A stretch of DNA of 64,000 nucleotides from Chitinophaga pendula (GTDB lineage Bacteria > Bacteroidota > Bacteroidia > Chitinophagales > Chitinophagaceae). The position numbers and the translations under genes are program-made. Under the pieces are notes generated by a model. It had not been told where the DNA came from, made no database searches, and saw only the letters and a list, made by a program, of their open reading frames with translations. Below are positions 26,970-35,677 of the stretch, piece after piece; within the stretch, counting starts at the first letter, position 1, and the number at the start of each line of letters is the position of its first letter. The stretch covers positions 4,774,001 through 4,838,000 of the forward strand of contig NZ_CP077769.1 of the NCBI RefSeq assembly GCF_020386615.1. The letters run 5' to 3'.

Positions 26970-27004
26970 GCCCTGGAAAACATGCTATACATGTATTCCA
27001 GGGC
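26970..27004 (-). terminator. Terminator of the small secreted protein gene
   Basis: GCCCTGGAA (26970-26978) pairs with TTCCAGGGC (26996-27004), extended inside by ACATG/CATGT. Read on the minus strand it is followed by TATTTGTTTTT, so it serves the gene ending at 27075. Confidence 0.75.
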
Positions 27005-27074
27005 CATTAGATTACTTATACAAGGACTGCTATCCCCTAAAATAACCTTATTCTAACGCAGTCCCGTATATACC

Positions 27075-27278
27075 TTAGTGGTGCTTTTTAGCAGCAGGAG
27101 CAGCTTTGTCTGCCTTAGCAGCAGGCTTAGCTTCAGCAGCTGGTTTTGCTTCAGTAGCTGGTACAGTCTTCTCTTTACCGGCTTTCTTGTCTTTCTTTAC
27201 AGGTGCCTGCTGAGCAAATACGCTGGAAGCACCAAAAGTAATAGCGGCTGCGAAAAACAGAATGCTGAGTTTTTTCAT
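27075..27278 (-). CDS. Small secreted Ala/Lys-rich protein
   Basis: 67 residues. A clear signal peptide (MKKLSILFFAAAITFGASSVFA, cut before QQAPVKK) is followed by a low-complexity mature chain of Lys, Ala, Pro and Glu ending in KKHH. Such short basic secreted proteins are frequent in Chitinophagaceae and have no known role; the mature part is probably disordered. Monocistronic, with its own terminator at 26970-27004 and divergent from the AraC regulator gene. Confidence 0.7.
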   Translation of the reverse strand: MKKLSILFFAAAITFGASSVFAQQAPVKKDKKAGKEKTVPATEAKPAAEAKPAAKADKAAPAAKKHH

Positions 27279-27464
27279 TTGACTTGATGTTTAAATGGAT
27301 GTTTAATAAACTGTTCCCCTCTATAACATCCCCCCCACGCACCCCCTCACCTTTGTAAGTGTTAAAAAAATTATAATATAATTGCCCGGCATACACTCCC
27401 ATTGACTGTCAATAACATAGCTTTTCTCCTTACCTTCATCCCTCCTTTTCGACCCATACTGATC

Positions 27465-28319
27465 ATGAAAGACATCCCGGTAAGACAAATACCTACTTCC
27501 CAACAAGAACCTGGCCTCGCCGGCCAGTTTAATATACACGACCTCCGCCCCCTCATGGATGAACAAGACATGATCCAGGAACTACATCGCCATAACTTCT
27601 ACTACCTCCTGGTACTCCAAAAAGGCGTCGGCTCACACGAGATCGATTTTACCCCCCTCCCCGTCACCGACAATACCCTCTTCTTTATGCGTCCCGGACA
27701 GGTACACCGCCTCACCCTCCTGGCTGGCAGCAAAGGTTATCTCTTATCCTTCCGCCCTGGCTTCTTTCCCTACAACGCCGACTCCGCCCGCTCCCTCAGC
27801 ACAATGGCCAATACCAATCACCAGCGCCTCTCCCCCGACACCTTCGCCAGCATCTGGAACTTGCTCAACAACATAGCCACAGAGTTCAATGAACAAAAAA
27901 ACGATTACTTCCAGGTCATCAAAGCCCACCTCCATATCCTGTTCATCCATCTCGCCCGGCAACAAAAACAGGACGCTCCCTCCCTACAACATAGCTATAC
28001 ACAGCAACGCCTCGACGAACTCACGGAACTGCTGGATAAATATATCACCACCCATAAGCAGGTAACACAATATGCCGCCCTCCTCAACCTGTCCGTCTAC
28101 CAGCTCAACGCCATTACCAAAACGACCACCGGCAAGACCTGCTCCGCCCTCATCAACGATCATATTATCCTCGAAGCCAAAAGATACCTGCTCGCTACCA
28201 CCAACCAGGTCAACCAGGTCGCCTGGCACCTCGGCTATGAAGATGTCTCCTACTTTATCCGCTTCTTCAAAAAACACACCGGCCTCTCCCCCGATGCCTT
28301 CCGGAATAAATACAGATAA
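27465..28319 (+). CDS. AraC family transcriptional regulator
   Basis: 284 residues from ATG 27465, chosen over an upstream TTG (27402) because family members start close to here. The N-terminal cupin-like sensor (LHRHNFYYLLVLQKGVGSHEIDF, FMRPGQVHRL) is followed by the C-terminal double helix-turn-helix DNA-binding domain (about residues 185-284). It ends with the signature ARRYLL-type ILEAKRYLLATTNQVNQVAWHLGYEDVSYFIRFFKKHTGLSPDAFRNKYR. Effector unknown. The methyltransferase gene follows after 78 bp on the same strand and could be a target, but nothing in the sequence shows it. Confidence 0.9.
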   Translation: MKDIPVRQIPTSQQEPGLAGQFNIHDLRPLMDEQDMIQELHRHNFYYLLVLQKGVGSHEIDFTPLPVTDNTLFFMRPGQVHRLTLLAGSKGYLLSFRPGFFPYNADSARSLSTMANTNHQRLSPDTFASIWNLLNNIATEFNEQKNDYFQVIKAHLHILFIHLARQQKQDAPSLQHSYTQQRLDELTELLDKYITTHKQVTQYAALLNLSVYQLNAITKTTTGKTCSALINDHIILEAKRYLLATTNQVNQVAWHLGYEDVSYFIRFFKKHTGLSPDAFRNKYR

Positions 28320-28397
28320 GTCCTGCGGAACTCTATGTTTGTCCTATCCCCGAAACTCGCCACAGTCCTACCTTTAATCTACAAAATCAATAATAAC

Positions 28398-29009
28398 ATG
28401 GCACAGAAATGGAACGACAGATACCAGCATCCCGAATTCGCCTATGGCAAAGCCCCCAATGTGTTCTTTGAAAAATCCCTCCCTCACTTTGAAGCTGGCC
28501 ATATATTAATGCCGGCAGATGGAGAAGGCCGCAATGGTGTATTCGCTGCTACGGTAGGCTGGCAGGTTACCTCTTTCGATCAGAGCAGCGTTGGCCAGCG
28601 CAAAGCCCTACAGCTGGCCGCCGAACACAACGTATCCCTGGATTATATCGTCAGTGATCTCGAAGACCTCCACCTTGAACCGGAAAGTTTCGACGCGATA
28701 GGACTTATATATGCACATTTCGACGCGGATAAAAAATCCCGCTACCACCGTAAACTAAATGAATACCTCCGCCCAGGCGGTATCGTCATCTTCGAAGCCT
28801 TCAGCAAAAGACACCTCGAATTCGTCACCCGCAACCCACAAGTAGGCGGTCCCAGAGGATTAGACGACCTCTTCTCCGAAGAAGAAATCATTCTCGACTT
28901 TCCCAACTTCGAAATACTAACCCTCCGGGATGAGATCATCCGCCTCAACGAAGGAATGTTCCATATCGGCGAAGGTGCCGTGATCCGTTTTGTAGGCCGG
29001 AAAAAATAG
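28398..29009 (+). CDS. Class I SAM-dependent methyltransferase (TehB-like)
   Basis: 203 residues from ATG 28398. The upstream frame back to 28335 has no family match and contains promoter-like sequence. The start MAQKWNDRYQHPEFAYGKAPNVFF is the common opening of this subgroup. Motif I is reduced (ILMPADGEGRNGVFAATVGWQVTSFDQS: the GxGxG-like loop appears as DGEGRNG), followed by VSDLEDLHLEPESFDAIGLIYAHF and YLRPGGIVIFEAFSKRHLEF. The family is often annotated as tellurite-resistance TehB-like, but its substrate is not established. A TerD gene lies 3.5 kb away; I see no direct link. Confidence 0.85.
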   Translation: MAQKWNDRYQHPEFAYGKAPNVFFEKSLPHFEAGHILMPADGEGRNGVFAATVGWQVTSFDQSSVGQRKALQLAAEHNVSLDYIVSDLEDLHLEPESFDAIGLIYAHFDADKKSRYHRKLNEYLRPGGIVIFEAFSKRHLEFVTRNPQVGGPRGLDDLFSEEEIILDFPNFEILTLRDEIIRLNEGMFHIGEGAVIRFVGRKK

Positions 29010-29064
29010 TGGGTATGATACGCCGATTTTTTGCCGTAACTTTAAGTAAAACACCCCATAACCC

Positions 29065-29829
29065 ATGGCAACCCAAAACGGCATTATTACATTTACTGGC
29101 CGCCTCGGTAACATGATAGGCTACTACCGCAACGGCCTCCACTACTTCCGGAGCAAACCTACATCCGTACGTCAAACCACTGCCACTAAGATCGCTGCCC
29201 GCCTCTTCGGCCAGGCCAGCCGTAAAGGAAAACTCATCAGGCAAGCCAACTTATCACTGCTCAATACCCGCTACGATGGTACCTTGGTGAATAGACTCAA
29301 TAAGGTACTGTTACAGTCCTCTGCCCTTACGCACCAGGAACTCTGCGGCTTCCGCTTCAACCGTCATACCGGCCTGGAAAAGTTTTTCTCCATACCGCCC
29401 GTATGTACAGTCGAAGGCCAGGTAGAAATTCCGGCACAGACCCTGCCTGCAGTGAAAGGCGCAACACGCCTGCACGTCAAACTGATCGCCACCAGGATGG
29501 ACTTTAACACCTGCCGTATCACCGGTACACAGTGTATATCCGCCTGGATCGATCTGCAATCAACATTCTCCGGCTTATCCCTGTCTGTAGACCTCGCCGG
29601 CAATGGTACGCTGCTCCTGACCGTACAGGTACAGGCATATAACCACAAAACACCGAAGACAAACAAAATGGCCATCGCCGCCGATATCGTAGCCGTACAA
29701 TCGCCAACACCCCGGCCACAACCGGTACGTATCAGGAATCAGGCGCCACATATCAAACGCGTACAGCCTTACAGCCCACTGCCGGTCAATACCCAAGCCA
29801 ACGCCATTCTCAGACTGCTCAAAGAATGA
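29065..29829 (+). CDS. DUF6266-like protein of unknown function
   Basis: 254 residues. The N-terminus (GIITFTGRLGNMIGYYRNGLHYFRSKPT) closely resembles the start of DUF6266 proteins in Bacteroidota, which open with a Gly-rich G(K/R)xGN(V/M)(V/I)G segment and an R-S-x-P motif. The middle is beta-rich (VEIPAQTLPAVKGATRLHVKLIATRMDF, LSLSVDLAGNGTLLLTVQVQAY). The C-terminus is basic and Pro-rich. No signal peptide. No function is known for the family, and I have no context for one. TAACTTTA lies about 20 bp before the ATG, one base off the -7 consensus. Confidence 0.6.
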   Translation: MATQNGIITFTGRLGNMIGYYRNGLHYFRSKPTSVRQTTATKIAARLFGQASRKGKLIRQANLSLLNTRYDGTLVNRLNKVLLQSSALTHQELCGFRFNRHTGLEKFFSIPPVCTVEGQVEIPAQTLPAVKGATRLHVKLIATRMDFNTCRITGTQCISAWIDLQSTFSGLSLSVDLAGNGTLLLTVQVQAYNHKTPKTNKMAIAADIVAVQSPTPRPQPVRIRNQAPHIKRVQPYSPLPVNTQANAILRLLKE

Positions 29830-30155
29830 GTGACTATCAGCTCACCAGTAAAATCGATGGTAAAAAATAACAGGAGTGCAGCACTTCCCGGATAGCTATG
29901 TCCCATATACTAAAAGACAAAGGAAAACACTCCTTTTCAGCTATGTCGCTACGCTAAAAATTAACCACTAACACAAAAAAGGACGATAAACACAGCGCCT
30001 GCAACCCGGCAAATCACAAAAATCGACCATTTCGATCAAGTCCACCTCTCCTCCACCTATCTCGTAATTTTGCTGTAAGTCCTGTATAATAAGGCTATAG
30101 TAAACTTATTACTCAGGTAAGGAAGTGCCTTGTAATAATTCCAGGAGATCCCCCC
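29830..30155. other. Intergenic, no gene recognised
   Basis: About 325 bp between converging genes. The words GCTATGTC occur twice (near 29895 and 29940), and an imperfect hairpin TTATTAC...GTAATAA spans about 30107-30139, which could end the serine hydrolase gene. No coding potential is seen. Confidence 0.35.
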
Positions 30156-31226
30156 TCACGAATGCAGGTACGCATCCAATACCGCCAGCCGGATCTGGTT
30201 CAGATTGGCAGTACTAGTATTCGATAGTATGATCAATGTCACGCCTTTATCGACCAGGTGTACCCAGGTAGACTCATTACCATACCCGCCACCCTGGCGC
30301 TCCGCAAAAATGGTATTGATACCGCCTATCTTCTTGGGATATACCCAGAAACCAAATGCCACATCGTCCAGTTCAGGATAACCCTTTGTCATCAGGTCAA
30401 CAGTCGATTGCTTCAGCAAGGTATGATGGAAAATAGCCTGGTCAAATTTTAACAGGTCCTGCGCAGTCGAATACATAGCCCCTGCCGAAAAGTGATTGTC
30501 TATATAATGGTACGTCGGCATGATCAGCGAGTCAACATTATCATCCTTATAATAATAGCCCTCTGCCAGGTTTTTTACGATGTCTTCATGATGCCAGTAA
30601 CCGCTGTTGGTCATCTTCAGCGGACGCAGTATCCGCTCCCTTAACACTTCATCATACGGCTGCTGGCAGATGATCTCGATGATCTTACCCAGCAAGACAT
30701 AGTCTCCGTTACTGTAGTTGGATTTGGTACCAGGTTTATATGCCAGCGGCTCCGAACAATATCGGCTGATAAAAGAATCTACCGGCCACAGGTTCTGATC
30801 ATAAGCCTCACGTATATACGCAGGGTCCATCTCTTTGGTGATACGTCCGCTGCTATAGGTCAGTAAGTTCCGGATAGTGGCCTTGTGCGCCGCTTCTCCT
30901 TTGTATTCCGGGTAATAATAGGCGATGGTGGAATCCAGCTGGATCTTGCCTTCTTCATACAGCTGCATGATCAGGGCGGCTGTAAAGGTCTTGGTCACAG
31001 AATATATCTGGCACCTGATCTTATCTGAAAATGGAATATCATAATGACGATTAGCCAACCCCGTATAACGCTGGTATTTCACTTTCCCATCTTGAGCGAT
31101 CAATACCACGCCGTTAAAGTTGCGATGCCGGATACAGGAATCAATAACATGATCGACTTTTTTGAGCTGCGCTTTCCCATAAGTAGCAATCAGGGACAAT
31201 AGCACAACGAGGCGCAATAGTTTCAT
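30156..31226 (-). CDS. Serine hydrolase of the beta-lactamase family (class C-like fold)
   Basis: 356 residues with a signal peptide (MKLLRLVVLLSLIATYGKA). The SxxK motif is S76-V-T-K79 in YSVTKTFTAALI, and the Tyr-x-Asn motif is Y171-S-N in KSNYSNGDYVLLG. These are the nucleophile, base and tyrosine of the penicillin-binding-protein/class C fold. The third motif is not obvious; GGGYGNESTW near the C-terminus occupies its place. Members include DD-peptidases, esterases and amidases; the substrate cannot be told. Monocistronic. Confidence 0.88.
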   Translation of the reverse strand: MKLLRLVVLLSLIATYGKAQLKKVDHVIDSCIRHRNFNGVVLIAQDGKVKYQRYTGLANRHYDIPFSDKIRCQIYSVTKTFTAALIMQLYEEGKIQLDSTIAYYYPEYKGEAAHKATIRNLLTYSSGRITKEMDPAYIREAYDQNLWPVDSFISRYCSEPLAYKPGTKSNYSNGDYVLLGKIIEIICQQPYDEVLRERILRPLKMTNSGYWHHEDIVKNLAEGYYYKDDNVDSLIMPTYHYIDNHFSAGAMYSTAQDLLKFDQAIFHHTLLKQSTVDLMTKGYPELDDVAFGFWVYPKKIGGINTIFAERQGGGYGNESTWVHLVDKGVTLIILSNTSTANLNQIRLAVLDAYLHS

Positions 31227-31562
31227 ATAAATAGTTAAAGGGACAGTTAAGTATACACAATATAAAAATTGTAGCCAGATAATCTATCACCATGCCTGCA
31301 AAATCTTATCAGTACCGGCAGTAGAATAAATGTCATTAATACACCTTCATCTATGGGGCCTTCTTACCAAAGTGCCTGCCAGTATCGGCCTCCTATTCCC
31401 AGGAGTTCATATCTCCCCCTTGCTTCGTTTCCTACATCACCTCATTACCGTCTTTACATATCTCCCTCCTCCATCAACACTATTTACACTATTCAAATAT
31501 TTAATAATTATAATAATTAACTATATTTACATATATTAGCGACCTGAAAAACCACTATACCT
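31227..31562. other. AT-rich intergenic region
   Basis: About 335 bp between divergent genes, very A+T-rich near 31490-31545. A 69-codon frame at 31330-31539 has no support. TATATTTA near 31524 is one base off a -7 element and could serve the membrane-protein gene at 31563. Confidence 0.35.
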
Positions 31563-32078
31563 ATGCAGGCTTACTCCTTTATGTCTACTGAAGAACTATT
31601 TTTATTGCAGGATGCGCTCAAAAAGAATAAGAAACAGCTTACGAAATTCATACTGATCGGCATCGCACTCCTGATAGTAGCCGCCATCATACCACAGATC
31701 TACCTATATTCCAACAGCGAAACAGATGAAGCCAACGAATCAATCTTCTCCTACAAGAATATCTGGTTCTGGGTATGGCTCCTCTCCTTTGTAGTAGCAC
31801 TTATCTTCGCCCTCATCAAAGTAACGGACATCCGCTATTGGGCCATTAAAAAAGACCTGATGGCGCTACAAAAAGGTAGCATCGACGTACCACTCGAAGC
31901 CGTATACCTGGAAAATAACGACACCCAGACCAACTTCATGGTACTCCTCGAAAACAAACGCAAACGCCTGTTCTATTGGATGAGAGGCGCCCTCGAAGGA
32001 TTCCGCACCGGCGACCAGGTAGAAATCACCTACGCCCGCCATTCCCGCGTCATCCTCACCATCGACAAAAAACGTTGA
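31563..32078 (+). CDS. Small two-helix membrane protein of unknown function
   Basis: 171 residues. Two hydrophobic helices, FILIGIALLIVAAIIPQIYLY (about 34-54) and IWFWVWLLSFVVALIFALI (about 72-90), are joined by a short acidic loop. A soluble, basic C-terminal domain of about 75 residues follows, with beta pattern (LEAVYLENNDTQTNFMVLLENKRKRLFYWM, VEITYARHSRVILTID). I do not recognise a family. No signal peptidase site. A second ATG at residue 7 is an alternative start. Followed by a hairpin at 32130-32166. Confidence 0.6.
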   Translation: MQAYSFMSTEELFLLQDALKKNKKQLTKFILIGIALLIVAAIIPQIYLYSNSETDEANESIFSYKNIWFWVWLLSFVVALIFALIKVTDIRYWAIKKDLMALQKGSIDVPLEAVYLENNDTQTNFMVLLENKRKRLFYWMRGALEGFRTGDQVEITYARHSRVILTIDKKR

Positions 32079-32129
32079 TCATACACCTCCCTTTAGCAGA
32101 CATACTAACTGTTCACACACCGCATCATT

Positions 32130-32166
32130 AGCCGGAATGTCAACCTATTCCATTGATATTCCGGCT
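32130..32166 (+). terminator. Terminator before the TerD leader
   Basis: AGCCGGAAT (32130-32138) pairs with ATTCCGGCT (32158-32166), with an inner TCAA/TTGA pair. Only a short T-run follows, so it is a moderate terminator. Confidence 0.55.
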
Positions 32167-32262
32167 TTCCTCACCGATCATCACCTCCCCTCACACCAAC
32201 AAGCAGATCAATTTCAGCTACAAACAAATTAAAAATATTACTTAAAGAATAAATTTTTTCTA

Positions 32263-32270
32263 TATATTTG
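32263..32270 (+). promoter_or_regulatory. -7 element of the terD transcript
   Basis: TATATTTG fits TAnnTTTG perfectly. No clear TTTG is found about 24 bp upstream (the sequence is TACTTAAAG). A start near 32276 would give a leader of about 185 nt. Confidence 0.45.
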
Positions 32271-32275
32271 AGGAA

Positions 32276-32461
32276 CAGCACCTCCGGGTGTGTTGCCTAT
32301 GCGCATTCCCTATACCTATCCGTCCATGATCCTTCCCTGTCCAGGTATCATGAGAGGCTTATGAGAACCACTCCGCAATGCTGCGGACAAAAGCCCGACC
32401 CTATGGGTGTATATGTACATAGCATAGTAACTACTCGATTAGTCAGTTTAAAAAATATACT
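32276..32461 (+). other. Long, possibly structured 5' leader of terD
   Basis: About 185 nt between the putative start and the terD ATG. Local hairpins are visible: CACC-TCC-GGTG near 32280, TCCGCA-ATGC-TGCGGA near 32370 and CTATG...CATAG near 32402-32428. It does not match any riboswitch I know. It could be a regulatory leader or merely an untranslated region; a weak open frame starting at TTG 32268 is not convincing. Confidence 0.35.
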
Positions 32462-33139
32462 ATGGCTATTAATCTGGTCAAAGGTCAAACCATCGACCTG
32501 CGTAATAACAACGAAAACCAACATTTCGATATTACCACCGTTACTGTAGGTCTCGGCTGGGATATCCCAGGCCGGAATAATGGTAGCCTGCTAAGCAAAT
32601 GGTTCGGCCAGCATCAAAAAGATACCGACTTCAATCTCGACGCCGTCGCTTTCCTCCTCGATGCCAATGGCAAAGTCGCTAACCTCGGCAGAACCGTTCA
32701 AATGAACAATGGCAACAAAGTAGGCCTCTACGAAGGCGATGTCATCTTCTTCAATAACAAACAACATCCCTCCGGCCACATCCGCCTCATCGACGATATC
32801 CCCGCCAAAGGCGACCACCAACAGATCATCGTCCACCTCGACAGCCTCCAGCCTCAATATCATAAACTGCTGTTCCTCGTATCCGTATACCAGGGCCGCC
32901 AACGAAATCAGCACTTCGGCGCCGTAGAAAATGCCTACATCCGCGCCGTAGACAATAACGGCGTCGAGATCACTCGCTTCAACCTCTCCGCCGACCAAAA
33001 CTATAACGGCATGTGCTCCATGCTCTTCGCAGAAGTATACCGGCAAGACAACTCCTGGATATTCCACCCAATGGGCGATCCACAAGCATCCGACAACTTC
33101 ATAGACATACTGAAACATTACGTATATACCCAACACTAA
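32462..33139 (+). CDS. terD: TerD family stress protein
   Basis: 225 residues. TerD domains bind Ca2+ and occur in tellurite/chemical-stress (ter) operons. Visible signatures are the N-terminal MAINLVKGQTIDL, VTVGLGWDI, the acidic calcium-site region DFNLDAVAFLLDANGKVANLGRTV, VIFFNN, DDIPAKGDHQQIIVHLDSL, and NAYIRAVDNNGVEITRFNLSAD. The C-terminus (VYRQDNSWIFHPMG) is also typical. The next two genes on the strand, a HAD hydrolase and a PP2C-type phosphatase, belong to classes often found beside ter genes. The other ter proteins (TerC, TerB, TelA) are absent from the window. Confidence 0.9.
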   Translation: MAINLVKGQTIDLRNNNENQHFDITTVTVGLGWDIPGRNNGSLLSKWFGQHQKDTDFNLDAVAFLLDANGKVANLGRTVQMNNGNKVGLYEGDVIFFNNKQHPSGHIRLIDDIPAKGDHQQIIVHLDSLQPQYHKLLFLVSVYQGRQRNQHFGAVENAYIRAVDNNGVEITRFNLSADQNYNGMCSMLFAEVYRQDNSWIFHPMGDPQASDNFIDILKHYVYTQH

Positions 33140-33244
33140 CTACCCGGTTGTATTTCCTCTCGCAGTAGCATCGGCTAACTTACAACTGTGTAGACCGTGA
33201 CATCCAGACCAAACCCTTTTTTTCAATCGAAACAGTCCTATCCT

Positions 33245-33958
33245 ATGTCCGCAATCAAACACATCTCATTCGACCTCTGGAAGACACTGATCCGGCCCAA
33301 CCCAGCCTTCATTAAAGAAAGAGCTTCCTTGTTCCGGAACCGCTTCCAGCTAAAACACCTGCCCATCGAACAAGTAGCCGCCGTATTCCGCGACACCGAT
33401 GGCGTATGCAACGCCATCAACGAAATAACCGGCCGCAACCTACACCCGCAGGAAATGTATCTCATGATACTCGATCGCCTCCAGGTCAACCTCCGCATCG
33501 TAGACAGACAAAAACTACAAGAGTTCCAGGAAGAAACAGAAGCATTGTTCAATCGCTTTCCACCACAACTCATCCTGCCGGATACCGCCCTCCTGCTGCA
33601 ACAACTGCAGGCACAAGGATATACACTCAATATCCTCTGCAATACCGGCTTCATCAAAGGAGAACTACTCCGACGTGTACTCCGTCACGAACAACTGGAC
33701 CAATATTTCCAATTCCAGCTCTACTCCGACGAAACCGGCTGCTCCAAACCAGCACCCGCCATGTTCGCTGCCATGCACGCCGCTGCCGCCACCCTATACC
33801 AGGGCAGCCTCCTCAATGGCGAAATACTCCACATCGGAGATAACGCCCACGCAGACCTCGGCGGCGCCCTCCAGGCTGGCATGCAAGGTAGCCTGATCAA
33901 TACCTGCAGGCAACCCTTAAGCAAATGGCTACACGCCAGCGGAGTATATCTCGCATAA
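33245..33958 (+). CDS. HAD family hydrolase
   Basis: 237 residues from ATG 33245; the frame is open from an upstream start at 33197, but the HAD motif follows directly on this Met. Motif I is HISFDLWKTLI, where the second Asp of DxD is replaced by Trp (DLW instead of DxD), a pattern known in some phosphatase-like HADs. Motif II is ILCNTGF. The motif III region is around KGELLRRVL, and motif IV is EILHIGDNAHADLGGALQAGM. A helical cap lies between. It follows terD by 105 bp. Loss of the usual general acid may mean altered or lost phosphatase activity. Confidence 0.82.
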   Translation: MSAIKHISFDLWKTLIRPNPAFIKERASLFRNRFQLKHLPIEQVAAVFRDTDGVCNAINEITGRNLHPQEMYLMILDRLQVNLRIVDRQKLQEFQEETEALFNRFPPQLILPDTALLLQQLQAQGYTLNILCNTGFIKGELLRRVLRHEQLDQYFQFQLYSDETGCSKPAPAMFAAMHAAAATLYQGSLLNGEILHIGDNAHADLGGALQAGMQGSLINTCRQPLSKWLHASGVYLA

Positions 33959-34028
33959 GACCACAACATCCAGCGTTTGCTTTAACACACCCTCAAAAGA
34001 CACTTTTTAAAGAGACAACTGATAGCAT

Positions 34029-35108
34029 ATGAGCCAGATAAACAGATATGTGGAAAGCCTGATGCACAAATATGCGCTCAATGTACCGCCAAGACAGCAG
34101 GTTTTGTTCAATAACTTTTTGTCCGCAGCCGAAATCAACACCGCCTGTGATAGAATAAGAATTAACGAAACAACTGATCACCACCCGCATACAGTGCCCG
34201 CACGCCACAAACAGCCACTACAGGAAAGCTACGCACTCTCCTTCGGTAAACGTAAACTCGTCATCGCCTCCAAAAAAGGAAATCACCTGACCAACATGCC
34301 CGATGCACACGAAGATGCATTCGCATGCCACTACTCATCCGCTACCGGATGGGGCATCATCGCCCTCTCCGATGGCACCGGCATCACACCGCAAGGCCGC
34401 AAAGGCGCCGATATCGCCTGCCAGGCCACCATCGAGTACTTCAACTCCCTCATCGCCGGCAACCAGACAGAAGCCATCGACCACGCCATACTCGCCTGTA
34501 TGGCCGATCCTTCCATCGAAAGACAACAACGCCTCAGCAACCTGTTCATCGAACAATTAGGCAAAGTAGCGTCCTTCGCACAGGAAAAAATCAACGAAGA
34601 AGCCTCCCGTAAACAAACTAACTCGAATGATTATACTACTACTCTCATATTCGCACTAACCAAAAAATTCGACAACGGATACCTCATCTGCTCCTTCTGG
34701 ATCGGAGATGGCGCCATCGGGCTCTATAATCAGGAACTACACGAAGTCGCCGTGCTCGGCGCTCCCGAAGAAGGAGAATTCGCCGGCCGGACCAGGCTCC
34801 TGTCCATGTCAGATATCCTGGCAGACAGCTCCTACTCCAACCGCATACGGTTCACCATCATCCCCGACTTCACCGCCCTCATCCTCATGACAGATGGTAT
34901 CACCAACAGCAAATTCGACCCCGATGGCAATATCTACCAACCCGCCAGCTGGCTCGCCCTCTGGGACGACCTCAACGGCAAAAACAACAAAGGCAGAAAA
35001 GTAGACTTCTCCCTGCCAGCACCACAGGTCGCTAAAATGCTCGTCCAATGGCTCGATAGCTGGTCGCCGGATATCCCCGACGACAGAACCATCGCCATCC
35101 TATACTGA
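34029..35108 (+). CDS. PP2C-type serine/threonine phosphatase domain protein
   Basis: 359 residues. The first 85 or so are a basic, low-conservation extension. The PP2C-like domain follows: HEDAFACHYSSATGWGIIALSDGTGITPQGRKGADIACQATIEYF gives the metal-binding ED and the D-G-T motif. Then come TTLIFALTKKFDNGYLICSFWIGDGAIGLY (the GD-G motif), LILMTDGITNSKF (the third Asp) and PDDRTIAIL at the end. Metal ligands are therefore kept and activity is likely. It ends a terD-HAD-PP2C run; PP2C phosphatases and vWA proteins accompany ter genes in other bacteria. A strong terminator follows at 35146-35184. Confidence 0.85.
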   Translation: MSQINRYVESLMHKYALNVPPRQQVLFNNFLSAAEINTACDRIRINETTDHHPHTVPARHKQPLQESYALSFGKRKLVIASKKGNHLTNMPDAHEDAFACHYSSATGWGIIALSDGTGITPQGRKGADIACQATIEYFNSLIAGNQTEAIDHAILACMADPSIERQQRLSNLFIEQLGKVASFAQEKINEEASRKQTNSNDYTTTLIFALTKKFDNGYLICSFWIGDGAIGLYNQELHEVAVLGAPEEGEFAGRTRLLSMSDILADSSYSNRIRFTIIPDFTALILMTDGITNSKFDPDGNIYQPASWLALWDDLNGKNNKGRKVDFSLPAPQVAKMLVQWLDSWSPDIPDDRTIAILY

Positions 35109-35145
35109 CATCCATTCCGCATATAGCAACTAGCACATCAGCCAT

Positions 35146-35184
35146 GCAGCGCAAAAGCATTCCCTTTTGCGCTGCAATATTTTT
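35146..35184 (+). terminator. Terminator of the terD-HAD-PP2C run
   Basis: A perfect 12-bp stem, GCAGCGCAAAAG (35146-35157) with CTTTTGCGCTGC (35164-35175), followed by AATATTTTT. Confidence 0.85.
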
Positions 35185-35198
35185 GCTAAATTGCTGCC

Positions 35199-35537
35199 AT
35201 GAACATCGAACAATTCCGCGAATACTGCCTCTCCCTTCCCCAGGTAACGGAAGAATTTCCCTTTGGCCCCGAAACACTGGTCTACAAGGTAAAAGGCAAA
35301 GTATTCGCCCTCACCAACATCGAATGGTTCGAAAGCATCAACCTCAAATGCGAGCCCGAAGAAGCCATAGAACTACGCGAAAGATATGAAGGCGTCACAC
35401 CCGGCTGGCATATGAACAAAAAACACTGGAACACCGTCAGCGTACAATCCAACATCCCCAATAAACTGATCCTCCAATGGATCAAAAACTCCTACGACCT
35501 CGTAGTAGCCTCCCTCCCCAAAAAACTCCGCTTCTAA
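35199..35537 (+). CDS. MmcQ/YjbR family DNA-binding protein
   Basis: 112 residues, the usual size. The start IEQFREYCLSLPQVTEEFPFGPETLVYKVKGKVFAL and the end PGWHMNKKHWNTVSVQSNIPNKLILQWIKNSYDLV match the family (double-wing or CyaY-like fold). DNA binding is assumed from a structure of one member; the cellular role is unknown. Separate from the PP2C gene by the terminator just upstream; its ATG lies only 15 bp after that T-run. Confidence 0.88.
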   Translation: MNIEQFREYCLSLPQVTEEFPFGPETLVYKVKGKVFALTNIEWFESINLKCEPEEAIELRERYEGVTPGWHMNKKHWNTVSVQSNIPNKLILQWIKNSYDLVVASLPKKLRF

Positions 35538-35677
35538 AACTCAACCACACATATCCCGCCCATCAAGATTTACATACATATATTCCATCCATCCAGATTA
35601 TACACCCACCACTGCGGTTAAAATCGTACATTAGCCCGCATCTTAACGTCGTATATTAACCAAACCTTTAGCTGATT

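Noticed and set aside
26608..26970. 120-codon plus-strand frame
   Set aside because: It starts inside the gcvP terminator and has low-complexity composition.
31330..31539. 69-codon hydrophobic frame
   Set aside because: It ends in AT-rich promoter DNA (IIIIINYIYIY) and has no family match.
32268..32549. 93-codon frame starting with TTG
   Set aside because: It runs through the terD leader and into terD in another frame.
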